Both the position numbers and the translations under genes were made by a program. From contig CM049314.1 of assembly GCA_026874595.1 (NCBI GenBank), positions 68,258,300 through 68,322,299 on the forward strand: a stretch of DNA of 64,000 nucleotides. The letters are read 5' to 3'. The notes beneath the pieces are model-generated. The model searched no databases. It was not told where the DNA came from and saw only the letters and a list, made by a program, of their open reading frames with translations. Shown here piece after piece: positions 1 to 64,000 of this stretch (its first letter is position 1; each line of letters begins with the position of its first letter). This DNA comes from Sipunculus nudus (lineage: Eukaryota; Annelida; Sipuncula; Golfingiida; Sipunculidae).

Positions 1-1652
1 TTCATAATACGTGGTGGGGTGAAGAAAATGATATTCTGGCATAAGCTTTTTGTCATCCTGTATTTCATAAGGAGGGGGAGATTTTACATTTTGAGCAGTT
101 GTCCTTTTACCGGAGGAAGGGGGCTACTGTCGGTAGTCTTTTGCAATTTGGATTGTCTCCAACCCCCCCCCCCCCCCCATTTTTTTTAGCAAACAAGGTC
201 TATGTCAATGACAATAGTAGTCTCTTCTAAGATGAGAGTGTCGACCAATTCTGCTTTTGCTAGATCAAAGTTTTGGGATGCAATTCTTGTTGTGGGATGC
301 AGTTGCCGATTCTTGGACTGCAATGTAAACACTGATGAAAGCCTGGAAATATTCGGACCACTGAAGACGTCTTTTCTGTGAGGGATGCGGGTACCTAAAA
401 ATATTTAAAGATTCCTTGGGTTTCACCAACTGGGCTGGCACAGGGCAAAGAATCGTAATCAGACCAATGAGAGGATGGTATCGTGTTGTGCATCCTGCTC
501 TAGTGTTGATCCCCGGACTTGGCCCTTTGCCAGAACCGGTGTAATCAGACCAACGAGGGCGGGTTGTCAATTAATAATTTTACCGCAAATATTTTGATAC
601 CATTATCTCAAAAATGACCGTATACACTTATCTTGACAATCATTTAAATATCTTCAGCTTACACTTTATTTCACAAGAAATAACAACTTCTGTCTGTATA
701 GCACCTATTATTTATTTCAATAAAAAACACTGCTGACTGTCAGCTAAAGCCACTGTAACTGGTCCACCATCTTTGGTATATTCACATTCAACACTTAAAT
801 CATGTTAACAATTTATACATCGTATAACGGAACGAGTAAAATACAGATCTTCCAAACTGAAGAGATAGTGTAATTTATCCATGCAGTATTCTGTAACGAA
901 TTAATTATAAACTGTACCAAAACTAAATTTATTCCATTAACAAAACCTTTCCGGTGTATTTTCGGTAAAAAAAGTACGAAAATCGCTTATTAGTGCCACC
1001 TAGTGTTTGTGCTTGAAACATGAACTAGAAACATGAACTTATCTTATTGGTTAATTAGCAGCGTTAATAATTTGGTCTCTATTGGTAGCATCAACATATG
1101 CACTTTCCCAACTTAACCTAACTAAATTTCGTATTCATTTTAACATGTTTCAGAACCGGATACGATTGTGACATTAACAGGAACGAGATTTCCTTATTTT
1201 GTTATTTAAGAGCCCACTCGAAAATTCGAAAATGGTTTCATATCCGGGAAACCGTTCACTTAAAAATTGAGAAATTTCCGGAAATGGTTTCGGTTTCACC
1301 AAAACCATCCACTCCATAATTACACTGGCGGCACTGGGCCAAAGTTGTGCAAATTCGTTAATTATTTTATTAATTGATACTGTTGGTGCCTGTTTGAGTA
1401 AAATATGTAGTAATTAAGGTATAAATAGTCGTTCGGAAGTGTTTTGAATTCAATATTCCATATTCCCTTCTTTAGCCGAGAATGAAAAAAGATTAGACAC
1501 ACGGATCCTGTATGTCCATGTCGTATGACTTGCATGGGGATATGTTATAAGACACAGAGAAACAGCTCAATTTTCTTCACAATTACAATATAAATTGCCA
1601 GTCACAATTATCTTATGCACCATGAAAGTAAATCTTGCCAATACTACACTTT

Positions 1653-1702
<50 letters not shown>

Positions 1703-2834
1703 TGATATTTTGTAGATGAATTTAATATAAATTTTGTATCAAACATATACCTGCAACTGTCCTCATATATATTAGATTATGGACACAACCGATGGTTTTG
1801 GGCTGTTTAACATAAGGTTAAACATTGGTGAGTTAAAATACATCATAATCAATGTAAAAATAGTGCATCTACATAGTTTTTGATAGAACAAAAAGTTTAC
1901 AAGTAAAATAAATTTTAAATAAAATTCTGACATATGGTGTATTTATGACATCATATAAACAGCAAATCTGAATAATTAAAAAAATAATTCTTGTACCAAC
2001 ATTTTCCTGAGTTGTTAAATGAAACATCTGTTTACTGAAAATATGGCTTCCGAGGATCCTTCATACCGGTAGTTGTTTTAACCCTTAAACTGTTTAGCTT
2101 GCTTCATTTAATGTTCTGTAATATTGATACCCACATGCATAATATCTTACCGTTAAATGTGCATTTTAAAGGGTTTTTATTTAAAAAGTTTATTTTACAA
2201 TTTTTAGCATATCATTTTTCTCAAGTTTGTTATCTATAAAAAAGGAGAGAAGTATACTTATACAAGAAAAAGGACCACAGAATTTGATAACCAATATTTT
2301 GGATATGTAATGACCAAAAATGCTGAAATATATTTTGAAAAATGCAATGTTTTCGGCGTCATCAACGTCATGAATAATGTTATGACAGAAGATATAAAAT
2401 TGAGCCAATAGGTTCAAGTTAGGAGACACAATGACTCTGGAACAATACCACCGACCATTATATTACTCTTATTTTTCTAAATTTACATATCTCCTCAATA
2501 TTTCAGAATATTACCTTTGTGTTAAAGTTTGTAAAATAGACCTTTAAAAAAAATCTAAAACACACATTTACCATTTTATCCATGCTGCTGCAGTGTAACC
2601 ATTAATATTCTTAAAATCAAGAAAGTAGTTACAGACTACTAAGACTTCTGCAGGGGTCCTGATCAAACAACAACAGTATATGTCACAATGGGAAGAAAGC
2701 CTTTGAATGGGAAAACATATGTTGGTGATCCAGATTACCCCAAAAATTCAATTGACTGTTCCTTGGCTGTAATCCTTTCCATAAAATTAAAAAAAAAGTC
2801 TGTGTAGAATTTATTTGCAAATAAGAGAACCGCA
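1..2834. other. 3' flank of NALCN, no gene recognised
   Basis: AT-rich sequence with a C15 run near 164-178 and one (AT)n tract. Reading frames are short and show no family resemblance. I see no splice-bounded coding segment on either strand. Confidence 0.6.
1655..1702. repeat. (AT)n microsatellite
   Basis: About 24 uninterrupted AT units. Confidence 0.98.
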
Positions 2835-3370
2835 AAGGTGTATAATACGCCCATTGTAGGTCTTTTTACCTCTGACCTCATTAAATATGCATTGATTTTG
2901 CCTTGAATTTAATTCATGGGAGAAACTATCGGTTGATATTTATGATAAGTTTCATGAAAACCCAACAATTTGTTGGTAAGTTATCACAAAGCCACCAAAC
3001 TCTAGTGACCTTTGACCTCATTTAATATGCATGGATTTTGCCGGGAATCAAACTTATTATACTGGTTAAAATTTTTGTTGAGTTTCGTCAAAATCAATCA
3101 TATTCTTGGTAATTAAGTCATTGCGGCGACACCACGGAGTAGTTTACATGGTGACCTCTGGCCTAATTAAACGTGTGGATATTGCCTATAATCGAACTCG
3201 GGCGACACAATCTATTGTTTGGAAGTTATGGTGAATTTCGTGAAAATCTGTCAAATCCCTGGTAAGTTATCACGACGACACTTAAAGTCAACGGAAGGAC
3301 AGACGGACGATCTTGGTTATGCAATTATACGTCCCATCATGCTATAGCAGACGGGCATATAAAATTGCAC
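2835..3370 (+). repeat. Dispersed repeat family A, copy 1
   Basis: Recurrent lines TTTGACCTCATTAAATATGC, ATGGATTTTGCC and GTTTCATGAAAATCCA, ending GGACAGACGGACGATCTTGG then a GCAGACGGGCATATAA tail. It shares layout and sequence with copies at 15.9, 19.6 and 23.4 kb. No coding sequence. Confidence 0.7.
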
Positions 3371-3399
3371 ACAGACAAACAAAGGGTAAAACAAAACAC

Positions 3400-4180
3400 C
3401 TCCGTTGACCTGGCATAATATAAACCTTCAGTAGTCTCACTGATATTTGCATACATTTTAATTTTACCCATATTTTACCTATTTTTTAAAAGTAATAATT
3501 CCTACATATAATACAAAGATAACAGAGGTTCATCTAAAGCTTCATATAACTTAACAATTAGAATATACTTTTCTGGATGGAATATTTTATCATTGGGTGA
3601 CTTTTTCATAAGCTATTTCTTAGTTACTCCATACATATTACTTATCAGGAAATATAAATTAGTTCTGGTAGATACACCATTTCTTCGACATACAATATCT
3701 CTCCTTGAAAAATACTTCTCACAATATCATAAGTAATTAATATCCGATATAAAAATGCCATGATTCTTGGAAATATGCTTAATCCTGAAAACTGTAAACT
3801 TGAAAAAAATCATCAAAATCTCACAGGTTATGTGTAGAATTCCTTGACTAGAATAAACACACTTCCTGAAATAAACTGTTTCCATGAGAAAACGGCTTAT
3901 TTTTCTGCATCATGTACTTAAAGAGTAAATATTTTCTTCTTGTAAATACAATATATTACATTATGAAAGATGTTTTACTGGTAAATATCATATCATGCAT
4001 TATTTACTTTACACATACATTTAGTTTTCTTCACAGGTACTATATCATACATCATGTACTTAACAGTAAGTTATGTTTATTGTTAGTACATCATAAACAA
4101 TGGAATTTTATAAAAAATGTCCTCTACCTGGTATATACTATATCAAACTTAATATACAGAAGTATATATTATTAGCTACC
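3400..4180. other. AT-rich flank, nothing recognised
   Basis: Low-complexity AT-rich sequence. The 87-codon frame at 3912-4175 is composed of I, Y, L and F codons expected from AT-rich DNA and grades into the tandem repeat. Confidence 0.6.
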
Positions 4181-4182
4181 AT

Positions 4183-4875
4183 GAAATACATTCTGTTCTT
4201 AACAAGTAAATGTTTTACTGATAGATACCAAATCTTTCATTTTGTCCATGACAAATAAATGATTTGTTGTTAGATAACATACCTTATATCCTGTCCATAA
4301 CAAATGAATGATGTTTAATTGGTAAATATCATATTTTACATTCTGTCCATAATAAATAAATGATGAATGCCTTATGTTCTGTCCATAACAAGTGAATGCT
4401 GTTTTACTGTTAGATACCATATTTTATATTCTGTCCATATAAAATAAATGTTTAATGTTATATAGCATGTCTGACATTCAGTCTATAGTTAGTAAATAAT
4501 GCTTTACCGGTAGATACCATACCTTACATTCTGTCCATAACCAGTGAATGATGTTTTATTCGTATACAGATACCATACCTTAAACTCTGTCCATACCGAG
4601 TGAATAATTTTTTACTTGCAGAAACAATTTCTAACAAAATCTCCAAAATATGCCTATGATGTTTTCCTGGTAGATACCATACCTTTCATTCTGTTCATAC
4701 CAAGTAAATGATGTTTTACTGTTAGATACTATATCTAACATTATCTCCATAACATGTGAATGATGTTTTATAGGTAGATACCATATCTTTCATTCTGTCC
4801 ATAACAAGTGAAGTGAATGATGAATGATATTTTACTGGAAGATACCACATCTTATATCCAGTATATCTTATCAAA
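4183..4875. repeat. Diverged tandem repeat of about 50-55 bp, 3' flank of gene
   Basis: Units carry GATGTTTTACTGGTAGATAC, then CATATCTTACATTCTGTCCA and TAACAAGTGAAT, with considerable divergence. About 12 copies lie here. The same unit resumes at 5455, so the array is split by the segment at 4876-5450. Confidence 0.85.
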
Positions 4876-5450
4876 TAAAGGATCCCCCCCCCCCCCCCCC
4901 CCGTTGAGCTTATATATATATATATATATCAACATGTTAGAAACCATTCTTGTTTGGTCTTTCCAGTTAATATCCAAATTTTGAAGAAATATAATACTAT
5001 GGCTGGCCACATGTGAACTCCCATCCTCTGAAGTTTGACTACGTCATGCAAAGATATTTAAAAGAACAGTAGTTGAGAAACAGTAAATCCTCATGTTTTT
5101 TTTTTGTAAAGGTGCCTCAAAATGTCCTCTTTACATTGCATATTTAAAAATTTCTCAATATGGGAGGGGGACACCCCCTCCCAAACTCTCCCCCCTGTAC
5201 CAATAATTAACTTTTCAAATGAACATGGCTTTTTATTTTATTTATGCAGATGAATATACAGAAAAACAAATATTTATATTTTTCATAGGCTGAAATATAT
5301 TAAGTATTTAGAAATAATTAATAAATATATATATACATTATATATATATATGGGTAATATAATATTGCATGTATATATATTGCTGAAAACCCATCAAACT
5401 ATAAACCAGAATTAGCGCCCCCCTGTTCGTGAAATTCTGGATCCGCCACT
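4876..5450. mobile_element. Probable insertion splitting the tandem repeat
   Basis: This segment interrupts the 50-55-bp array. It begins with a G/C-tract next to GGATCC and ends with AAATTCTGGATCCGCCACTG, a phrase I associate with dispersed elements in marine invertebrate genomes. It holds a C18 run, (TA)n tracts and no coding potential. The type is not identified. Confidence 0.45.
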
Positions 5451-5454
5451 GCTG

Positions 5455-5600
5455 ATCGATATCATATCTTCTGTCCATAACAAGTGAATGATGTTTTACT
5501 GTTAGATACCATATTTTACATTATCTCCATAAAAAGTGACGCATGTTTTACTGGTAGATACCATATATCACACTCTGTCCTCAAGAAAATGATACTGTAC
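5455..5600. repeat. Remaining copies of the 50-55-bp tandem repeat
   Basis: Two to three units with TCTGTCCATAACAAGTGAAT and GATGTTTTACTGTTAGATAC, continuing the array found at 4183-4875. Confidence 0.8.
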
Positions 5601-6026
5601 TGTGTATTGTGATCAGTTCTACTGTCCACAGATAGGAGCTACCTATATATAACTTCATTTCTAAATTTATTTATATACAGGAGCACTGGTCCTAAATTTG
5701 AAAGGAGAATGAGACATTGAAAATGAACACTTTGGCACACAAAACAATTGATACATACTGCAATAAAATTACATAATAAATACTTTGTAAAGAAACAAAT
5801 ATGAATAGAGAATCATTAAAGCACACTTCTTTGGCAAAATATCGTACTTTCTGTCATGCACTTCATGACCATCACCTCTCTGAATGACCTTGACCTGTGA
5901 AGTTTACATTCAGAGGCATAATATTTTGTGTCCATTCTATAAACCTATGGCACTGTGCCACATTTTAATACACTTTTCATTTAAATTGTGCTTTAAATTA
6001 ACATATATAAACACTGTATATTAACA

Positions 6027-6032
6027 TTTATT
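6027..6032 (-). promoter_or_regulatory. Possible polyadenylation signal
   Basis: AATAAA on the minus strand, 33 bases after the stop codon. The 3' UTR would be very short. The flank is AT-rich and further AATAAA hexamers occur downstream, so which one is used is uncertain. Confidence 0.3.
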
Positions 6033-6065
6033 AACATGTTGTTAACAATATGGTTTGGTACTGTA

Positions 6066-59267
<53,202 letters not shown>

Positions 59268-59280
59268 TCATTTATCTTGT

Positions 59281-59320
59281 AAGGTGGCCTCATAATAGAT
59301 GAAGAAACTGGTGGCTTTAA
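59281..59320 (-). repeat. Partial duplicate of the 5' edge of NALCN exon 1
   Basis: In the sense direction this reads AAAGCCACCAGTTTCTTCAT then CTATTATGAGGCCACC, a diverged copy of the exon start AGCCACCAGTTTCTTCAC and CGTGTATGAGGCTGCC, about 66 bp upstream of it. It would translate as ATSFFIYYEAT before a stop. It is probably not used as an exon. Confidence 0.75.
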
Positions 59321-60499
59321 CATTAAATAAAAAGAATTTTTGGTGGAGGCGCCTCGTACTTAGTGCCAATTTATTTAGCTGAAACAATGAATGAAAAGAA
59401 GATTACCATATGTTAATTATCATTAACAATTATATGGGGTTAATAATGAAACTTTCTGTTTCCTAAATTCTGATTTTTCATATATCATTCTCAGAAACAC
59501 CAAGTTCTGTTGTAGATTAAATTATCTGAGAACAAAGCAAAATGGTACTTTAATCAATTTGAGATGAAATAAAACAAGAGACCCATGAGTCACATCACTC
59601 AGCTGAATTTTGGAAACTATTAGTAACTGCAAAATTCTTTTATTTCTTTTGGTTTTTCATGTATATTATCATTAGAAAAGCTATGAGAAAAGGCCCTGCT
59701 AAAATGAAACTCTGTAAATTATGAATAATGGACATGAGCTAAACCATTTAGTGATGCACCAAGAGAACAAATAGGCCTGCGGTAAGTGTTATATAAAAGT
59801 AACATTTCATAAACAAATAATGTGTGAAGGTAATTAAGTTTTCAAAAGTTAAATATATGGCCATATGAGTTAAAAATTAATCCCACAAAGTTTGACCAAT
59901 ATTCCTAATTTTAATACTAAGTCTACAGTGTTATTCACACCTAGGCCCTGCCAACTTTAAGAGATATTAATGAAATGCTAGAAAGTATTTATATCTTCTT
60001 ATATCTTGTCAGTTAGCACTTACATTAGATCCTAATATTTTATCACATTTGAATATAAGGATTAAATATCTAAAATATTTTTCTTTAAAAAAATCAAAAT
60101 TTTCCAAGTCTCATCAAAAAGAATTTATTTAACATTAAAATTATAAGATTCATCTTGTTTATTAGTCCTGTGTATTAAAGGGGTGGGTGGGGGGAGGGGT
60201 CTCCATTGTTACTGCTCGTTGCTGAAAAAAATGTTAATTTTAAGATTCATCTAGTTCATAGTACAGGTCCTTAATTTCTCACAGTAACAAAGTCGGAAAG
60301 ACCCAGTTTTCAGCTTGGTAGGAGATCTTGGTGACATCTAACATTATGCCAACAGCCTGGGGAGCATAGAGAGCTGCACTGAATGACCTACAGTGACCAA
60401 AGTGGACTGCTTGACAATGTAAGGGAATACAACAAGAGCCTTAAAAAAATTCAATAACTAGCCTAATATTGCAGCTTTTAATTTCAAATTTCAGATTTT
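59321..60499. other. Intron upstream of exon 1, nothing recognised
   Basis: AT-rich. AAACAAGAGACCCATGAGTC (59574) and GGAAACAAGGGACCCATGGG (60557) resemble the start of a dispersed repeat common in bivalves. No domain I turret or S5 exon was found. Confidence 0.5.
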
Positions 60500-62960
60500 A
60501 ACAGATTTAATCCTTATGTGTACAAGCTGTGAAAATTAAATCCAGAGTACTTACAGGAAACAAGGGACCCATGGGTGACGGCGCTCAGCTTTTATATATG
60601 ATAAAAAATATGATTTGGGAAAGAGGCACATACTTGTTTTGTGTGGTAATAAATATAAGCTTTATTATGAGTTGTTGGTGTTAAGCTTATGTATGATTTT
60701 GATAGTATCTTTGGAGACAGGGAAGAGGATTGATTTCATTTATTTTGTTAACAAATGTAGTGCTATTGTCACACAGATTTTGAATTGGCCATATAACTTA
60801 TAAGCAGCACATATTATAAAAGAGTTTAACTATTTATTAAAATTTAATAACAAATATTGTGCCAATATAATTTTTATTTAAAAAAAAATAATAAGAAAAT
60901 CATATGATTTTTTAAAATAAAATATAACTGAAATAATTATTGAAATAATATTATAGAATATATTCATGAATGCATTCATTAATACATTTTGAAAGTATCT
61001 GCACTGGTATTCAAATACTTTCACTTTTACCTGAATTCCCATTCTTATGCAATAAAATTTTTTAATGCAGTACATATTCATATTTGTATTCAAATATATT
61101 TGCAAAGCATTCGCACCATGTCTAGTATTTATTCAGTTTTAGCCAAACAAAGATGTTGAGAATCCAGAATAAACAAAATTCACAAATTTAAATAATGATC
61201 ATAAGTACCTGGTTTTATAGCTTTTATTTATATTAAAAAAAAAATAAATGTAATATATTCACTTTGGACTACTTTCACATCAATCTACACACTAGACACA
61301 GTAGGAATCTAGATTAATATTATCAACTGCATCTTTGTCTATCATTAATTTCCTTCATATGATCCCTAATGATTAGTAATGAATAATATGATTTATTTTT
61401 TTATCTTTACAATTTCACTGAAAAATACCATAGGTGACTGCATTCTATCCATCCATACAAGATTCTTCAACATCAGTAACTGCAAGTTAATTTTCTGTTA
61501 CTCATCAACTAACAAATTCCTTTTCTATTAATTTTTCTTTAATTTGTTATAAAAAACCAATATAAATTATTAATTTATTGTTTATTGTTATGCTGTTTTT
61601 CAAAACAACTACTAGATGAGTTGGGTTGGACACCTGGATCAACTGTGGCTGGGCATTAGCTGCCTGGCTGCCCCAGTGTATGCTTCACTCAAGCATGCAT
61701 AATCTGATGAAAGGTCAACAAGGTCAACATACAGGTGACTTAAGAGGGGCTGGATTTAGCCTGGGTCTGACATGGTCTCATATAAACATTAATAAAAGCT
61801 ACAAAATTTGGCCAATTTCTTTCAGCTTTCTAAACTACTAAGATGAAATCCTTATGTGTGCATGATATGAAAATTATGTCAATAGTGCTCTCAGGAAACA
61901 AACGTGCAATGGTCAAAGTTGGGCAAAATTTAAGGTACTAATTTTATATTTATAATAATAACTTATAAAATTTGAAAAATTCAGAACTAATTTTTGGTAT
62001 TCAATTGAATCTTGATTAAATAATGTTACATCCTTGACAAAAAATCTCTAGCTTCAGCAATCCTCTTGTTAAGGGAGTAAATATATTTCTTGATTTTTTA
62101 AAAAGTGCATTATGTTTGGGCCCATAACTAAAAACAATTACGCAATACTGACATCATTTCTGGCATGTGCATAGCGAATGTATAGAAAAATATGTATATT
62201 ATATATGATCAAAGTCAGATCAGTGGTTTTGATATTAGGCAGTCTTACAGTGTAACAATGGGTTTCTAATGGAAAAATGAAGTTTTTCATTAATATTTCG
62301 AAGGAATTAAGTCCTAGTGATAAAATTCTTGGCATTGTAGGGGATTTTGGAGACATCTAACTGTATGCTAAATTTAAGGAACTTAGAGCTGAAGCTGGGG
62401 AGCTGAGCTCTAGCAAACACTAGCTTGATGTAAACTTGATGTGACATGGTGCTTGAAAACTTTAATAAAATCTACAGTTTTTGATCAACTGGTTTTAAAT
62501 TTTTTGTGTTAAAAGACAAAATGCTAACAAAAACATGCTGTGAAAATTAAATCCACAGTACTTACAGGAAAAAAATGTGCCATGGTTAAAGTTGGGCAAA
62601 TTTAAGGTACCAATTTTATATTTTTGCCAATATTTAAAAAAATTTAACGGATTTTGATCTAATTTTTGGTACACAATTAAATTTTGATCAATTAAAGTTG
62701 TATTACTGAAAACAAGTCCCTACCTTTAACACTTTTGGTCTTAAGTGACCAAATATCTTTCCTGATTTTTTTTTTATTACAAAGTCCATTATGTTTGGGA
62801 CCATAACTTTCTTAAATTAAATAATACTGACTTAATTTCTGGCATTTACATAGGAACTATATAGAGGAATATTTAGGGTAAATATGAAGAAAACCAGAAG
62901 AGCGGTTTTCATATTAGGCAGTCCTAAAGTGTGAAAATAGATTTCTAATAAACTAGATGT
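60500..62960. repeat. Diverged direct repeats with about 680-bp period
   Basis: 61850-62380 and 62530-62950 align with each other (shared AAGTTGGGCAAA..TTAAGGTAC, TAATTTTTGGTA, ATGTTTGGG.CCATAACT). A third partial copy starts near 60500 (TGTGAAAATTAAATCC.AGTACTTACAGGAAA). These fill the intron upstream of exon 1. Confidence 0.7.
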
Positions 62961-63384
62961 GTCGGTACGACACGAATGCCCCCGCCTGGGGCAAATTAGA
63001 AACATTTGTTAAATTTTGTAAAAATTTTTAAGTTCAGGAGGTGTTGTATGGTCAAAAGTAGGTCAAGAAGGGCAAAATGCAAACTCGATCTGTAAAGGGT
63101 CATTATCAAGGAACACACCAAAAATCAGGCCAGTATGCAGGCATTGTGAAAAAAAGTCCATACATGTGCATTTTTCATAAAAATTTCTGTCTTATATGAA
63201 ATTTTCTATGTTCAGGATCTGTCATATGGTCAAAAATAGGTTAACTGGGACGAAACGCGAACTCGACCTGTAAGTGGTCATTATGCGCCCACAGACCAAA
63301 CATTGGGCCAGTATCTGTAAGCAATGCATTGCAAAACTAGAATATTAGCAAAAGCTGGTAATCAGTTATAAATTTAAATTGGAG

Positions 63385-64000
63385 AGGTATGTACCATGTT
63401 TTATAACAATCCACCAAATGCTTCCTGAGAAATTTCCCCCTAAGTTTTTTTTCTATACTAAGCTCTGTGACCTTGAAAAGTAGGTCAAGACCACCCATCT
63501 TTGAACCTGACCCAGATTTTGTAAATATGATGCAAAAGCACTGAAGTAATGAAGTTCCTTAGTTGAATACCTTTGGAGATATCCTGCACAAAGGCCAAAA
63601 TTGAAAAATCCGATAAAATTTCATTAAAAAAATCAGAAATTGCAGGTGACGCCACCAAAATTGTGCAGCACGTACAGACCATCAGTCCTAATGATCATAG
63701 TAAGTTTTGTGAAAATCCACACAAGGGTTCCTGAGATATAAGCTTGTATGGTATGTACCATGTTTTATAACAATCCACCAAATGCTTCCTGAGAAATTTC
63801 CCCCTAAGTTTTTTTTCTATACTAAGCTCTGTGACCTTGAAAAGTAGGTCAAGACCACCCATCTTTGAACTTGACCCAGATTTTGTAAATATGATGCAAA
63901 AGCACTGAAGTAATGAAGTTCCTTAGTTGAATACCTTTGGAGATATCCTGCACAAAGGCCAAAATTGAAAAATCCGATAAAATTTCATTAAAAAAATCAG
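63385..64000. repeat. Direct repeat with 364-bp period at window edge
   Basis: GTACCATGTTTTATAACAAT occurs at 63391 and again at 63755, and the following 245 or so bases are nearly identical. The second copy runs off the window. The phrase CCTGAGATATAAGCTTGTATG is shared in style with the 278-bp array at 21.5-22.8 kb. Confidence 0.88.

Noticed and set aside
265-570. 101-codon minus-strand frame
   Set aside because: No recognisable domain and no splice-bounded continuation; composition is compatible with chance in a less AT-rich patch.

Overview
This is a window of animal nuclear DNA, AT-rich and packed with microsatellites, minisatellites and short dispersed repeats. It holds one recognisable gene, read on the minus strand: the NALCN sodium-leak channel, the four-domain channel that carries background cation current in neurons and muscle. 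I could place 36 coding exons between 59248 and 6066. All have GT-AG borders and all join in phase. Together they give about 1,477 residues, from the domain I pore loop to the natural stop. The 5' part (N-terminus, domain I S1-S5 and its turret, roughly the first 270 residues by comparison with vertebrate NALCN) lies beyond 64000. No second gene and no tRNA or rRNA was recognised.

The organism is most likely a mollusc, probably a bivalve. Domain III of the channel has E where vertebrates have K in the selectivity filter. Domain II has two alternative pore exons, one with E and one with K. This EEEE/EKEE arrangement is known from snails and other invertebrates. The dispersed repeats resemble families I associate with bivalve genomes. 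The class assignment is an inference.

Layout, in gene order from high to low coordinates. 64000-59249: intron made mostly of decayed repeats. 59248-52.9 kb: domain I pore and S6, the I-II linker and domain II S1-S5. 48.9 and 43.4 kb: the two alternative domain II pore/S6 exons, separated by a 5.2-kb intron that carries a 41-bp minisatellite. 40.7-34.6 kb: end of domain II S6 and the II-III linker. 34.1-27.0 kb: domain III. 26.6 kb: III-IV linker. 24.9-17.6 kb: domain IV. 17.7-6.07 kb: C-terminal tail, including a 45-bp candidate cassette microexon. 6065-1: 3' flank with repeats.

The most unusual structure is in the intron after the III-IV linker exon. About 25 tandem copies of a roughly 30-bp unit match the exon's own 3' edge plus its 5' splice site. 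This lays down a ladder of decoy GTGAGT donors, and only the true junction keeps G at position -1. Several TA-flanked terminal-inverted-repeat elements, one probable SINE and three dispersed repeat families fill much of the remaining intron sequence.
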